From contig CAKSZU010000045.1 in assembly GCA_934526125.1 (NCBI GenBank), positions 1 to 16,453 on the forward strand: 16,453 nt of DNA, given 5' to 3'. This DNA comes from an uncultured Faecalibacterium sp. Its GTDB lineage: Bacteria; Bacillota; Clostridia; Oscillospirales; Ruminococcaceae. Positions 1-7,143 of this stretch are shown here, piece by piece. How positions within the stretch are numbered: position 1 is the first letter of the stretch; every line of letters starts with the position of its first letter. The translations under genes and the position numbers were made by a program. The notes beneath the pieces were generated by a model. The model saw only the letters and a list, made by a program, of their open reading frames with translations, was not told the origin of the DNA and ran no database searches.

Positions 1-656
1 CACTTGCGCTGGGTGCCCGGAGGGCAGATGCAGTGATACTTGCAGCTGATGGAGTCATCCTCGATGGGGGTCATGGCGGGCTCCTTGGAGTAAACCACCT
101 TCAGGTGCTTGATCTTCCGCTTGCGGCACTCGGTGCGCATGACCTTGGCCAGCGGGCAGACGGAAGTCTTGTAGATGTCCGTGACCTCGAAGCGGGTGGG
201 GTCCATCTTATTGCCCGCACCCATGGCGCAGATGATGGGGGTCCCGGCCTCCTTGGCCTTGACCACCAGCGCGATCTTGCCGGTAACGGTGTCGATGGCA
301 TCCACCACATAGTCGTACTGGGTGAAATCGAACTGATCCTGGGTCTCCGGGGTGAAGAAGGTCTTATAGGTCGTGACCTTGATGTTGGGGTCGATCTCGT
401 GGATGCGCTGTTCCGCCACATCCACCTTGTACTGGCCCACCGTCTTGCGGGTGGCCACGATCTGGCGGTTCAGGTTGGTCAGGCAGACCTTGTCATCATC
501 AATGAGGTCCAGTGCGCCCACGCCGCTGCGGGCCAGTGCCTCCACCGTGTAGCCGCCCACACCGCCGATGCCGAACACGGCCACACGGGAGTTGTGCAGC
601 TTTTCCATGGCTTCCTTGCCCAGCAGCAGCTGGGTGCGGGAATATTGATCCTGCAT
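1..656 (-). CDS. tcdA: tRNA threonylcarbamoyladenosine dehydratase (TcdA/CsdL, ThiF/E1-like), 3' end outside window
   Basis: This E1-like enzyme adenylates N6-threonylcarbamoyladenosine at position 37 of ANN-decoding tRNAs and drives its cyclisation to ct6A in the cytoplasm. The translation (218 codons visible, continuing past base 1) shows the Rossmann ATP-binding loop GIGGVG at residues 29-34, the LIDDDKVCLTNLNRQ block at about 51-65 and the DAIDT block typical of the ThiF/MoeB/HesA fold. A Cys-containing segment (SCKYHCICPPG) near the window edge resembles the family's C-terminal region. I chose the ATG at 654-656, preceded by AAAAAGGAT. It begins 7 bp after the mnmA stop, so the two are probably co-transcribed. 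The C-terminus is missing only because the window ends. A generic ThiF-family enzyme is the alternative; the tRNA-gene context favours TcdA. Confidence 0.88.
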   Translation of the reverse strand, partial: MQDQYSRTQLLLGKEAMEKLHNSRVAVFGIGGVGGYTVEALARSGVGALDLIDDDKVCLTNLNRQIVATRKTVGQYKVDVAEQRIHEIDPNIKVTTYKTFFTPETQDQFDFTQYDYVVDAIDTVTGKIALVVKAKEAGTPIICAMGAGNKMDPTRFEVTDIYKTSVCPLAKVMRTECRKRKIKHLKVVYSKEPAMTPIEDDSISCKYHCICPPGTQRK

Positions 657-663
657 ATCCTTT

Positions 664-1770
664 TTACCTCTCTACGTTTGTAATGGTTCCTCCGCCCAGC
701 ACGACATCGCCCTGATACAGCACCACGGCCTGACCGGGTGTGGGGGCGCGCTGGGGCGTGTCAAATTCCAGCCGGAAGCGGCCTTCTCCCGCCGGGTAGA
801 CCGTGGCGGGCTGCTCGGTCTGGTGATAGCGGGTGCGGGCCGTGACCCGCAGGGGCGCTGTCAGCTCCGGGATGGCGATCCAGTTGGCCTCGTCGGCACA
901 GACGATGCGGTCGAACAGGGTTTCTTCCGGCCCTACCGTGACGGTGTTGGCCTGCATATCCTTGGCGCAGACGTACACCGGGGCCCCCATCGCAAGGCCG
1001 AGGCCCTTGCGCTGGCCGATGGTATACCGCACCGCGCCGCTGTGGGTACCCACCTTCCGGCCGCTGACATCCAGAAAATCGCCTGCCGGGTAATGCTTCC
1101 CGGTAAAGTCCTCCATGAAACGGGCGTAGTCGCCGTCCGGCACGAAGCAGATATCCTGACTGTCGTGCTTCCGGGCGTTGATGAAATGCTGCTGTTCCGC
1201 GATCTCACGCACTTCTGTCTTGTGCAGCGCCCCCAGCGGCAGACGGACATGGGCCAGCTGCTCCTGGGTCAGGTTGTAGAGGACATAGCTCTGGTCCTTG
1301 CCCTCGTCCAGCCCCTTCTTCAGCAGCCAGCGGCCGGTGGCCGTGTCCTGCTCCACCCGGGCATAATGGCCGGTGACCACATACTCCATGCCGTGGCTCT
1401 CGGCCCAGCGGAGCAGGTGGTCGAATTTCATATACCGGTTGCAGTCGATGCAGGGGTTGGGCGTACCGCCCATCTCGTACACCCGGATGAACTTTTCGAT
1501 GATCTTTTCCCGGAAGTCGGCGGTGAAATCCAGCACCTCATAGGGGATATCCATCGCAAAGGCCACCTCGGCGGCATCCTCGATATCCTTTTCGGAGCAG
1601 CAGGTGTGGAAACCGGACTGCCCCAGCGTCTCGTTGCGGGTGAGCCGCATGGTGATGCCGGTGCAGTCGTAGCCCGCCTGCTGCATCAGCCAGGCCGCCA
1701 CCGAGCTGTCCACGCCGCCGCTCATGGCGATGAGCGCCCCGGGGCGCTTTGTGTTCTGTGCTTCTGTCAT
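664..1770 (-). CDS. mnmA: tRNA-specific 2-thiouridylase MnmA
   Basis: MnmA uses ATP and a persulfide relayed from a cysteine desulfurase to thiolate U34 of Lys, Glu and Gln tRNAs (s2U34). The 368-aa length is normal. The PP-loop SGGVDSS lies at residues 17-23. The two catalytic cysteines are C107, in the PNPCIDCNR motif, and C208, in SQDICFVPDGD. GHYARV and the KDQSYVLY block are also present. An open frame extends upstream to a TTG at 1797 and an ATG at 1782, but only the ATG at 1768-1770 has a good ribosome binding site (TGAGGG, about 6 nt away), so I start there. It has its own promoter inside the end of cca and leads into tcdA 7 bp downstream. Sulfur supply is not encoded in this window. 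Confidence 0.97.
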   Translation of the reverse strand: MTEAQNTKRPGALIAMSGGVDSSVAAWLMQQAGYDCTGITMRLTRNETLGQSGFHTCCSEKDIEDAAEVAFAMDIPYEVLDFTADFREKIIEKFIRVYEMGGTPNPCIDCNRYMKFDHLLRWAESHGMEYVVTGHYARVEQDTATGRWLLKKGLDEGKDQSYVLYNLTQEQLAHVRLPLGALHKTEVREIAEQQHFINARKHDSQDICFVPDGDYARFMEDFTGKHYPAGDFLDVSGRKVGTHSGAVRYTIGQRKGLGLAMGAPVYVCAKDMQANTVTVGPEETLFDRIVCADEANWIAIPELTAPLRVTARTRYHQTEQPATVYPAGEGRFRLEFDTPQRAPTPGQAVVLYQGDVVLGGGTITNVER

Positions 1771-1801
1771 TTTGTCCCTCATTCTATAACATACCAAGAC
1801 A

Positions 1802-1816
1802 GTAGTATAATACTAC
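1802..1816 (-). promoter_or_regulatory. Palindrome over the mnmA -10 region, candidate operator
   Basis: GTAGTATAATACTAC is a perfect 15-bp dyad with 7-nt arms, covering the -10 hexamer of the mnmA promoter. A repressor bound here would block transcription. In many Firmicutes mnmA is grouped with iscS and an Rrf2-family regulator, so a sulfur or Fe-S responsive repressor is a reasonable guess. No regulator gene is present nearby. Confidence 0.4.
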
Positions 1817-1838
1817 CGCAGCTTCTTTCTCTTGTCAA
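1810..1838 (-). promoter_or_regulatory. Promoter of mnmA-tcdA
   Basis: Reading the minus strand, TTGACA (1833-1838) and TAGTAT (1810-1815) are separated by exactly 17 bp. The -35 box overlaps the cca stop codon, so mnmA-tcdA can be transcribed independently of rnz-cca. Confidence 0.65.
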
Positions 1839-3181
1839 GACGCAGAAAATTGCGCCGCAGCGGCCAGAAGGGCCTGCTTTTCGTTGGGGACCTGCCCGGT
1901 GATCACAGCCTCAAGCAGCTGTTCCAGCAGCTGCCGCAGACCGGGGCCGGGCTTTGCCCCCGCCGCCATCAGGTCCCGGCCGTTGACGGCCAACTGTGCG
2001 ATGCGGCAGCAGACGCCGTCTGCCTCCATCTGCCGGGCCAGCTCTGCCCGGGCGGCAAAGTCTTCCGCCTGCTCCGGATGCAGCGCTGCCCCCAGGGCCG
2101 CAAGGCGTTCCACGGCAGTCAGGCCGTACCGGCCCAGCAGCCGCCGGACGCTGACGGCCGGATCGGTGGCAGAGCCGGATGTTCCGGGAGCTTTCTCCTC
2201 GGACACGGCTCGGGCCATTCCATCGCCCGCCCTACCGCCTGCGGCGGCAGGGTCCCACCCCAGCGGACGGTCCTCAGAGAAACTCCCGTCACATCCTCCG
2301 ATTTCCCTTACCAGCACCGCCGTTTCTTCCGTCAGGGCATTGGAGCATTTCAGGCGGCGGAGCGCCTTCCGGGTGCCCTCCTCCCCCAGCGGCAGCAGCA
2401 GAGCCGCCAGCCGGGCGGGCACGTTCTCCGCTCCGGGCGCCAGACGGTCGATGACGCGGCAGCTCTCTGCAAAACGCGCCGGTTCTTCCAGCGGGTACAG
2501 CTCCGGTAGGATCACGGCCAGCACCGCCGGTTCCAGATACCGCCCCGGTGCAGGGGCCGCCAGCAGCTTGAGCATTTCCTCCTGGATGCGCTCCGCCGAA
2601 ACGCAGTCCAGATGCGGCCCCAGCGCCCGGGCCGCTGCCCCGGTGGCAGGGTCCACAGAAAAACCGAACCGGGCCGCGAACCGGTAGAGCCGCAGGATGC
2701 GCAGCGCGTCCTCCTCAAACCGGCGTTCCGGCTCTCCCACCGCCCGCACGAGATGGGCGGCAAGGTCGCCCCGCCCGCCAAATGGGTCGATAAGCCCCTC
2801 CTCAGCGCTGTACGCCATGGCATTGATGGTGAAATCCCGGCGGGCAAGGTCCTCCCGCACATCCGGCACAAAATGGACGGCATCCGGGTGGCGGCCATCG
2901 GAGTAGGCTCCTTCGATGCGGAAGGTCGTTGTCTCATAGAGCCTGCCGCCCTGCTTCACCGTCACGGTGCCGTGCTGCAGGCCGGTGGGGATGCACTTTT
3001 CCTCCCCGAACAGCTCCATCACCTGCTCCGGGCGGGCGCTGGTGCAGAGGTCCCAATCGTGGGGAGCCTGCCCCAGCAGGCTGTCCCGGACACAGCCGCC
3101 CACAGCGTAGGCTGCATGGCCCGCCCCATGGAGCGCATCCAGCAGCAGGGCTGCACCCGGGTCAAGTTTGATCGTTGTCAT
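1835..3181 (-). CDS. cca: CCA tRNA nucleotidyltransferase (class II)
   Basis: The enzyme adds or repairs the 3'-terminal CCA of tRNAs from CTP and ATP without a nucleic acid template. It is 448 aa. Class II motifs are in order: flexible GGCVRD loop at 28-33, catalytic metal-binding D42-W-D44, neck segment ARRDFTINAMAY, DPFGGRGDL, and the EDALRILRLYRFAARFGF block. The C-terminal tail keeps the LAVNGRDL...G......LL pattern of tRNA-binding domains in Firmicute enzymes. A Gly/Ala-rich stretch before the last domain looks like a lineage insertion. The ATG at 3179-3181 overlaps the TGA of rnz by 4 nt (ATGA), implying translational coupling. A poly(A) polymerase of the same superfamily is less likely given the context and motifs. 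Confidence 0.95.
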   Translation of the reverse strand: MTTIKLDPGAALLLDALHGAGHAAYAVGGCVRDSLLGQAPHDWDLCTSARPEQVMELFGEEKCIPTGLQHGTVTVKQGGRLYETTTFRIEGAYSDGRHPDAVHFVPDVREDLARRDFTINAMAYSAEEGLIDPFGGRGDLAAHLVRAVGEPERRFEEDALRILRLYRFAARFGFSVDPATGAAARALGPHLDCVSAERIQEEMLKLLAAPAPGRYLEPAVLAVILPELYPLEEPARFAESCRVIDRLAPGAENVPARLAALLLPLGEEGTRKALRRLKCSNALTEETAVLVREIGGCDGSFSEDRPLGWDPAAAGGRAGDGMARAVSEEKAPGTSGSATDPAVSVRRLLGRYGLTAVERLAALGAALHPEQAEDFAARAELARQMEADGVCCRIAQLAVNGRDLMAAGAKPGPGLRQLLEQLLEAVITGQVPNEKQALLAAAAQFSAS

Positions 3182-4116
3182 GTTGCTTCCTCATCATACT
3201 GCAGGGTGATCTGTTTGCCGTCAAACCCGCACTCCGCCGCCGGGAATACCGCCTGCGCATTGGGCAGGGCGGCGGCCGGGTCGGTGATTATGGGCGAATA
3301 ATGCATCAGCCAGAACCGGCGCACACCAGCCTTTTTTGCAATGGCTGCCCCCTGCGCAAAAGTGCTGTGCCCCCACTGCTTCGCCTGCGCCTCCTGCTCG
3401 TTGTCGGGATAGGTGGCATCGCAGAGGAAGAGGTCGGCGTTCTGCGCGGCCTGTTCCAGTGCCGGGCAGGGGGCGGTGTCCCCCGAGAACACGAACCGCA
3501 GGCCCCGGCGCGCCGGGCCCAGCACATCCGCAGGAGCGACCACAGCCCCGCTTTCCAGCGGGATGCTCCGGCCCCGCTGGAGCAGCTTCCATGCAGGCAC
3601 CGGAACGTTCAGTGCCCGGGCCTTTGCCGGGTCGAAGCGGCCCGCCCGGGGCAGGTCGATCCGGTAGCCCCGGCTGGGCACCCGGTGCCGGGTACGGAAG
3701 GGCGTAAGCTGCGCCCCCGCAGGCCAGCCGGAGGAAAGGGTGGTCAGGTCGATGGGGTCTGTGTCCAGCTGCACCGCCCGCACCGGGTACGGCAGCGGCC
3801 CGGTCAGGGCGCGCAGGGCGGGCCAGATCTCTCCCATGCCCTCGGGGCCGTAGAGGGTCAGCGGGCGCTCCCGTCCCTGACAGCCCAGCGTCTGCAGCAG
3901 GCCCGGCAGGCCGAAGATATGGTCGCCGTGATAGTGGGTCAGGCAGATGGCATCCAGCTTCATCAGGTTGACCCCGGCGCGGCGGGCCGCCGCCTGCGTC
4001 CCCTCGCCGCAGTCAAACAGCAGGGCGTGGCCCCCGCATTCGGCCAGCGCGGCGGTCAGGGCACGGTCCGGCAGGGGCATGGTGGCCGCCGTGCCCAGCA
4101 GTGTAATGGTCAGCAT
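3178..4116 (-). CDS. rnz: Ribonuclease Z (tRNA 3'-endonuclease)
   Basis: RNase Z is a zinc metallo-beta-lactamase-fold endonuclease that cuts tRNA precursors just after the discriminator base. The 312-aa product starts MLTITLLGTAAT and carries the signature H61-Y-H-G-D-H66 for the two zinc ions, an FDCGEGTQ block at about 34-41, FSGDT, LCDATY and a late MHYSP histidine region, matching the short bacterial form. The open frame runs another 91 codons upstream, but the ATG at 4114-4116 has a strong GGAGGA site 6 nt away and fits the family's N-terminus. It is the first gene of the rnz-cca pair. Product ends without CCA are the substrate of the next gene, so pairing the two makes sense. Confidence 0.95.
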   Translation of the reverse strand: MLTITLLGTAATMPLPDRALTAALAECGGHALLFDCGEGTQAAARRAGVNLMKLDAICLTHYHGDHIFGLPGLLQTLGCQGRERPLTLYGPEGMGEIWPALRALTGPLPYPVRAVQLDTDPIDLTTLSSGWPAGAQLTPFRTRHRVPSRGYRIDLPRAGRFDPAKARALNVPVPAWKLLQRGRSIPLESGAVVAPADVLGPARRGLRFVFSGDTAPCPALEQAAQNADLFLCDATYPDNEQEAQAKQWGHSTFAQGAAIAKKAGVRRFWLMHYSPIITDPAAALPNAQAVFPAAECGFDGKQITLQYDEEAT

Positions 4117-4144
4117 AACAGTTCCTCCGTGATTTGTCGGTAAC

Positions 4145-4173
4145 AGTGTACCACATTTTCCGGACGCATACAA
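4145..4173 (-). promoter_or_regulatory. Promoter of rnz-cca
   Basis: On the minus strand TTGTAT (4168-4173), 17 bp and TACACT (4145-4150), the latter preceded by TGG, form a sigma-A-type promoter. The expected start is about 20-25 nt before the rnz start codon. Confidence 0.55.
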
Positions 4174-4243
4174 CGCACACCCCCGGCATGATGCCGCATA
4201 GGATGGCCCGGAACGCTTTTTTGCGAAAGGAGGTCTTTTGTCC

Positions 4244-4414
4244 ATGCGGCGCAAACCGTCCCGCACCGGGCATCCCCGCTTCGGGCTGGCCCGGCTCATT
4301 CTGATCCTGGCACTGCTGTTTCTCGTTGTGGCGCTCGCCGCCGGGCTGGCGGGCTGCCTGTTCCAGCCCGTACTGGCCGCCCGGGGCACACTGCTGTTCC
4401 TGCCGGGGAAATAA
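4244..4414 (+). CDS. Small hypothetical single-pass membrane protein (56 aa)
   Basis: Function unknown. A strong AAAGGAGGT site (4226-4234) lies 9-10 nt before the ATG; an in-frame TTG at 4238 is too close to it. The product has a basic N-terminus (MRRKPSRTGHPRFGLAR), one hydrophobic helix of about 25 residues rich in Leu, Val and Ala, then a short tail ending in LPGK and TAA. It is divergent from rnz and convergent with the leucine-rich-repeat gene, sharing a bidirectional terminator. It could be a membrane microprotein or a toxin-like peptide. The ribosome binding site and charge pattern support it being real; I saw no known family. Confidence 0.55.
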   Translation: MRRKPSRTGHPRFGLARLILILALLFLVVALAAGLAGCLFQPVLAARGTLLFLPGK

Positions 4415-4420
4415 AAAGAA

Positions 4421-4465
4421 AAAGCGGAATCGTTCCATCTTTGCCGGATAGAACAATTCCGCTTT
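4421..4465. terminator. Bidirectional terminator between converging genes
   Basis: A 15-bp stem (4421-4435 with 4451-4465) surrounds a 15-nt loop. In the minus-strand RNA the only imperfection is one G-U pair, and it is followed by TTTTTCTTTTTATTT. In the plus-strand RNA the same position is a C/A mismatch and a T-rich tract also follows. It mainly serves the minus-strand surface protein gene. Confidence 0.85.
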
Positions 4466-4476
4466 GTGCTATTTTA

Positions 4477-6033
4477 TTATTCTGCCGTTTTCAGCTGCTG
4501 TGCTTTTTTCCATGCTCGAATGGCTTCCCCATAGGAGATTCGCTCATCCGGCTTGAACTGCCCTGTATGCTCTTCATCCGGCAGCTCCATCAACTCGTTT
4601 TCCAAAACCCACTGTGCGGCCTGCTGTGCCGCTTCATCATTCAGGCCGATGTCCTCATACGCTGCATTTGCATCCGGTACAGGCTCTCCTGCATTTCTCC
4701 AGAGCAGTTCTGCCAGCTGGATCCTGTTTTGGGGAAGTGCCGCCCCACTGGGCAGCAGATATTTCAGATAGAGTTCTGTTCCGAGCTGGTGCGCCTGATA
4801 GGCCAGTACAACCGCCGAAATTCCCACTGCGCCGATCATTGCAGCACTGCCCAGCAGTTCGGTTTCTCTGGCATTTTCTGCGCTTTCGTACATTGCCTCT
4901 ATGGTCACATCTGCCGCCGGCATGGAAAAAATCATGGTCTGGCTGGTGTGTGCTACATCAGGGTCTCCCATCAGTGCCGGATCACTGATGTTCCACTGCG
5001 CAAAGACCATTCCTTCCGGTGCCGCATTTGCCGCAACCGTAACCATTGCGCCCGCAGGGATCTTTCCGATCTGGGTCGTACCCTGTTTTTTCATCCCCAC
5101 ATTCTTCGTGATATCCACAGTCGTTCCATTTTCCACAACCGTCACACACACCAGAGAACCGTCTTTTTCCGTCAGAGTATACGCTTTGGCAGGCTCCACC
5201 TTGCTCCAACGTGCGTAAACCGTCACATCTTCCGTAATTTCCTGGTTGAAGTCAAATAGTGTGCCGCCATTTTCTTGTGCATACCAACCTTCAAACCGGT
5301 AACCTTTCGCTGTCGGTTCAGCGGGCGGGGTGACCTTTTCTCCATACCGCACCACCTTGGTGCTTCCCTTTGCCTGACTGCCGCATTCAAAGCTCACAGT
5401 GTGGGCACAATGAAATTCCTCCCGTTCAGTCAACATGGGATTCGTATTTTCAAAATCATATTTCTTTGCAAGTTCATCCCACTGTGCTTCCGTTCCCGTA
5501 TAATGCAGTTCCTCTAATTCTTTATTTACATTATATCCATAGTAAAATGCCCCATGTCCAATCTCTTCAATGCTCTGCGGAATCGTCAACTTTTTCATAC
5601 TCTCGCAAAATGTGAACGCACTCTCACCAATCGAAACAACTGAATTTCCAAGGTTCACCGTTGTCAATTGGGAGCAATAACCAAACGCACCTGCTCCGAC
5701 AGAAGTTACTGAATCCGGAAGCTTCACCGTTTTCAACTTATCGCAGTTTGCAAATGCACCAATTCCAATCGAAGTCACAAGATGTCCCTGCGCGGTCGAA
5801 GGAATCACTGCATACGCTGCCGCAGCCGTGGTAGAAAACGCCGTCAGTTTCACAGTGCCATCATCAAGCAGCATAAAGGTATAAGTATCCACACCGCCGT
5901 TATCCGACTCTGTTACCGTAAAGGTTGTTTCCGCTGTGTTCTCTGGTTTTGCCGCAAATGCAGACAGAGGCATCAGCCCTAAAACTATTCCCAGAACCAG
6001 CAAAACGCTGGTAAGCCTTTTCAATTGTTTCAT
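4477..6033 (-). CDS. Secreted BspA-type leucine-rich-repeat / InlB-repeat protein with SLH-like C-terminus
   Basis: Predicted exported surface protein, 518 aa. A Sec signal peptide (MKQLKRL, hydrophobic core, AFAA at about 28) is followed by BspA-like LRR_5 repeats at about 80-170 (SIGIGAFANCDKLKTVKLP; SVGAGAFGYCSQLTTVNL). A Listeria-Bacteroides (Flg_new) repeat follows at about 225-285 with the GYRFEGWY motif, then a divergent InlB-type repeat. A hydrophobic stretch lies at about 391-412, and the C-terminal ~80 residues (QLAELLWRNAGEP, AAQWVLENELM, FKPDERISYGEAI) resemble an S-layer homology repeat. I chose the ATG at 6031-6033 because AAAGGA is well placed and it yields a clean signal peptide; 21 further upstream codons remain open. 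Such domains usually mediate adhesion or wall anchoring; ligand unknown. It is less GC-rich than the housekeeping genes. Confidence 0.85.
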   Translation of the reverse strand: MKQLKRLTSVLLVLGIVLGLMPLSAFAAKPENTAETTFTVTESDNGGVDTYTFMLLDDGTVKLTAFSTTAAAAYAVIPSTAQGHLVTSIGIGAFANCDKLKTVKLPDSVTSVGAGAFGYCSQLTTVNLGNSVVSIGESAFTFCESMKKLTIPQSIEEIGHGAFYYGYNVNKELEELHYTGTEAQWDELAKKYDFENTNPMLTEREEFHCAHTVSFECGSQAKGSTKVVRYGEKVTPPAEPTAKGYRFEGWYAQENGGTLFDFNQEITEDVTVYARWSKVEPAKAYTLTEKDGSLVCVTVVENGTTVDITKNVGMKKQGTTQIGKIPAGAMVTVAANAAPEGMVFAQWNISDPALMGDPDVAHTSQTMIFSMPAADVTIEAMYESAENARETELLGSAAMIGAVGISAVVLAYQAHQLGTELYLKYLLPSGAALPQNRIQLAELLWRNAGEPVPDANAAYEDIGLNDEAAQQAAQWVLENELMELPDEEHTGQFKPDERISYGEAIRAWKKAQQLKTAE

Positions 6034-6087
6034 CCCAAAAATCCTTTCTCTGCATTTTCCACGAAAATCGCACAAAAAACGGTTATA

Positions 6088-6116
6088 TATATACATATAT
6101 CAGATGGACATGTCAA
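6088..6116 (-). promoter_or_regulatory. Promoter of the leucine-rich-repeat surface protein
   Basis: On the minus strand, consensus TTGACA (6111-6116), a 17-bp spacer and TATATA (6088-6093) lie in an AT-rich tract. The predicted leader is about 50 nt. Confidence 0.65.
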
Positions 6117-6235
6117 TATTCCGTCTCATTTTCAGCACATCAGTATAGTATTTTGTTTAGTATCTTTCGTTTTTTGTGTAGTTTTCAAAAATCAAGGACC
6201 TGGCTCTTCAAAAAGTGAAAATTAAAATTTCCCTC

Positions 6236-6264
6236 TTGACTTCAGGACAATGACGTGATAAAAT
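6236..6264 (+). promoter_or_regulatory. Promoter of the trp-type T-box remnant
   Basis: TTGACT (6236-6241), 17 bp and TAAAAT (6259-6264) form a near-consensus sigma-A promoter just upstream of the T-box fragment. It appears intact even though the downstream gene is destroyed. Confidence 0.7.
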
Positions 6265-6270
6265 CCAGCC

Positions 6271-6388
6271 AAACCAGTGAGAGGGCATAAGTACCTCCGC
6301 GATCCTTTGCTTTTACAGAGAGTGCCGGGCAGGCTGAGACCGGTGCAAGGCAGCTGCGGGTGGGAATGGGCCTTTGAGGGCAAACCGA
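6271..6388 (+). ncRNA. Truncated T-box leader (Stem I only), probable tRNA-Trp specificity
   Basis: T-boxes read uncharged tRNA through a specifier codon in Stem I and switch a terminator/antiterminator downstream. Hallmarks seen here are an AGTA-containing 5' side of the specifier loop (around 6289-6292), the AGAGAG motif (near 6317-6322), the GGCTGAGACCGG apical element, and on the 3' side GAA followed by TGG (6367-6369), flanked by GCCTTTGAGGGC. CCTCCGC pairs with GCGGGTGG to close the helix above the loop. TGG is the Trp codon, matching the downstream trpB-like gene, though reading the register one base later would give GGG. The conserved TGGNACC antiterminator, the terminator hairpin and the gene's ribosome binding site are all missing: sequence passes straight from Stem I into trpB codons. 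Confidence 0.7.
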
Positions 6389-6954
6389 ACATTCCCTACA
6401 AGATCTACCTTGCCGAATCGGAGCTGCCCACCGCATGGTACAATGTGCGGGCCGATATGAAGAACAAGCCCGCTCCCCTGCTGAACCCCGGCACCCTGCA
6501 GCCCATGACCGCCAAAGAGCTGGACGGCGTGTTCTGCGACGAGCTGGTGCAGCAGGAACTGGATGACACCACGGCCTACATCCCCATCCCGGACGAGATC
6601 CGGGAGTACTACCGGATGTACCGTCCCAGCCCTCTGTGCCGTGCCTACCGGCTGGAAGAGGCCCTGGGCACCCCGGCGAAGATCTACTACAAGTTCGAGG
6701 GCAACAACACCAGCGGCAGCCACAAGCTGAACAGCGCCATCGCCCAGGCCTACTACGCCAAGAAGCAGGCCCTGAAGTGCCGCGAGACCGGCGAGGAAAA
6801 GACCATCGTCTTTGGCCTGACCGGCACCGGCTGCTTCGATATGGTGGCCTACGAGAAATTCCACGACGGCCAGATGAGCGATTACATCCCCACCGATGCC
6901 GATCTGCAGAAGGGCTTTGACGGCGTCCCCCGCTTCCCGGGCAACGAGATCTGA
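6389..6954 (+). pseudogene. trpB-like (TrpB2-type) tryptophan synthase beta gene, 5' end and central region deleted
   Basis: The remaining frame reads NIPYKIYLAESELPTAWYNVRADMK and continues through IPIPDEIREYYRMYRPSPLCRA and YYKFEGNNTSGSHKLNSAIAQAYY, the N-terminal part of the TrpB2-type beta subunit including the PLP lysine in GSHK. It then jumps from AKKQ to ALKCRETGEEKTIVFGLTGTGCFDM and ends VPRFPGNEI, the usual C-terminus. The roughly 250 residues between, including the glycine-rich phosphate loop, are absent, so the product would be about 190 codons against about 450 in the family. No start codon or ribosome binding site survives, because Stem I of the T-box abuts about codon 5. The deletion is in frame. 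Functional TrpB2 converts indole and serine to tryptophan; this copy cannot. Confidence 0.85.
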
Positions 6955-6971
6955 ATCCGAAACAGAATATA

Positions 6972-7013
6972 GCAGTTTGCGTTTTTAATGCACAAGCAAC
7001 ATCCGCAAACTGC
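6972..7013. repeat. Long-armed inverted repeat after the trpB remnant
   Basis: GCAGTTTGCG (6972-6981) and CGCAAACTGC (7004-7013) are perfect 10-bp inverted arms around a 22-nt loop, extendable by ATAT on each side with one bulge. A second inverted pair, TATCGCAA (7015-7022) and TTGCGATA (7055-7062), follows. No T-tract follows the first, so it is not a normal terminator. It may be a small palindromic intergenic element. Confidence 0.45.
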
Positions 7014-7067
7014 ATATCGCAAATATGCCGTTTTGATAGGCACTATTTTTGAAAATTGCGATAAACA

Positions 7068-7104
7068 GTGCCGCCGCACAGGTTCTCTCCCCGTGCGGCG
7101 GCAC
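7068..7104 (+). terminator. Rho-independent terminator downstream of the trpB remnant
   Basis: A perfect 12-bp GC-rich stem, GTGCCGCCGCAC with GTGCGGCGGCAC, 13-nt loop, is followed by CTTTTTTGTATTTTTT on the plus strand. The minus strand lacks a T-tract after the stem, so it is oriented for the remnant. Confidence 0.88.
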
Positions 7105-7143
7105 CTTTTTTGTATTTTTTGTCCGGAAACTGCGCCCGGCGGC

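Noticed and set aside
33..683. 216-codon plus-strand frame opposite tcdA
   Set aside because: Antisense shadow; the minus strand encodes a recognisable ThiF-family protein with the GxGGVG loop.
3221..3592. Overlapping Gly/Ala/Arg-rich frames inside rnz
   Set aside because: Alternative frames of a GC-rich gene; only the frame with HYHGDH shows conserved motifs.
6277..6388. Possible protein N-terminus MRGHKYLRDPLLL upstream of the trpB homology
   Set aside because: These bases are the T-box Stem I, no ribosome binding site precedes this ATG, and the translation has no relation to TrpB N-termini.
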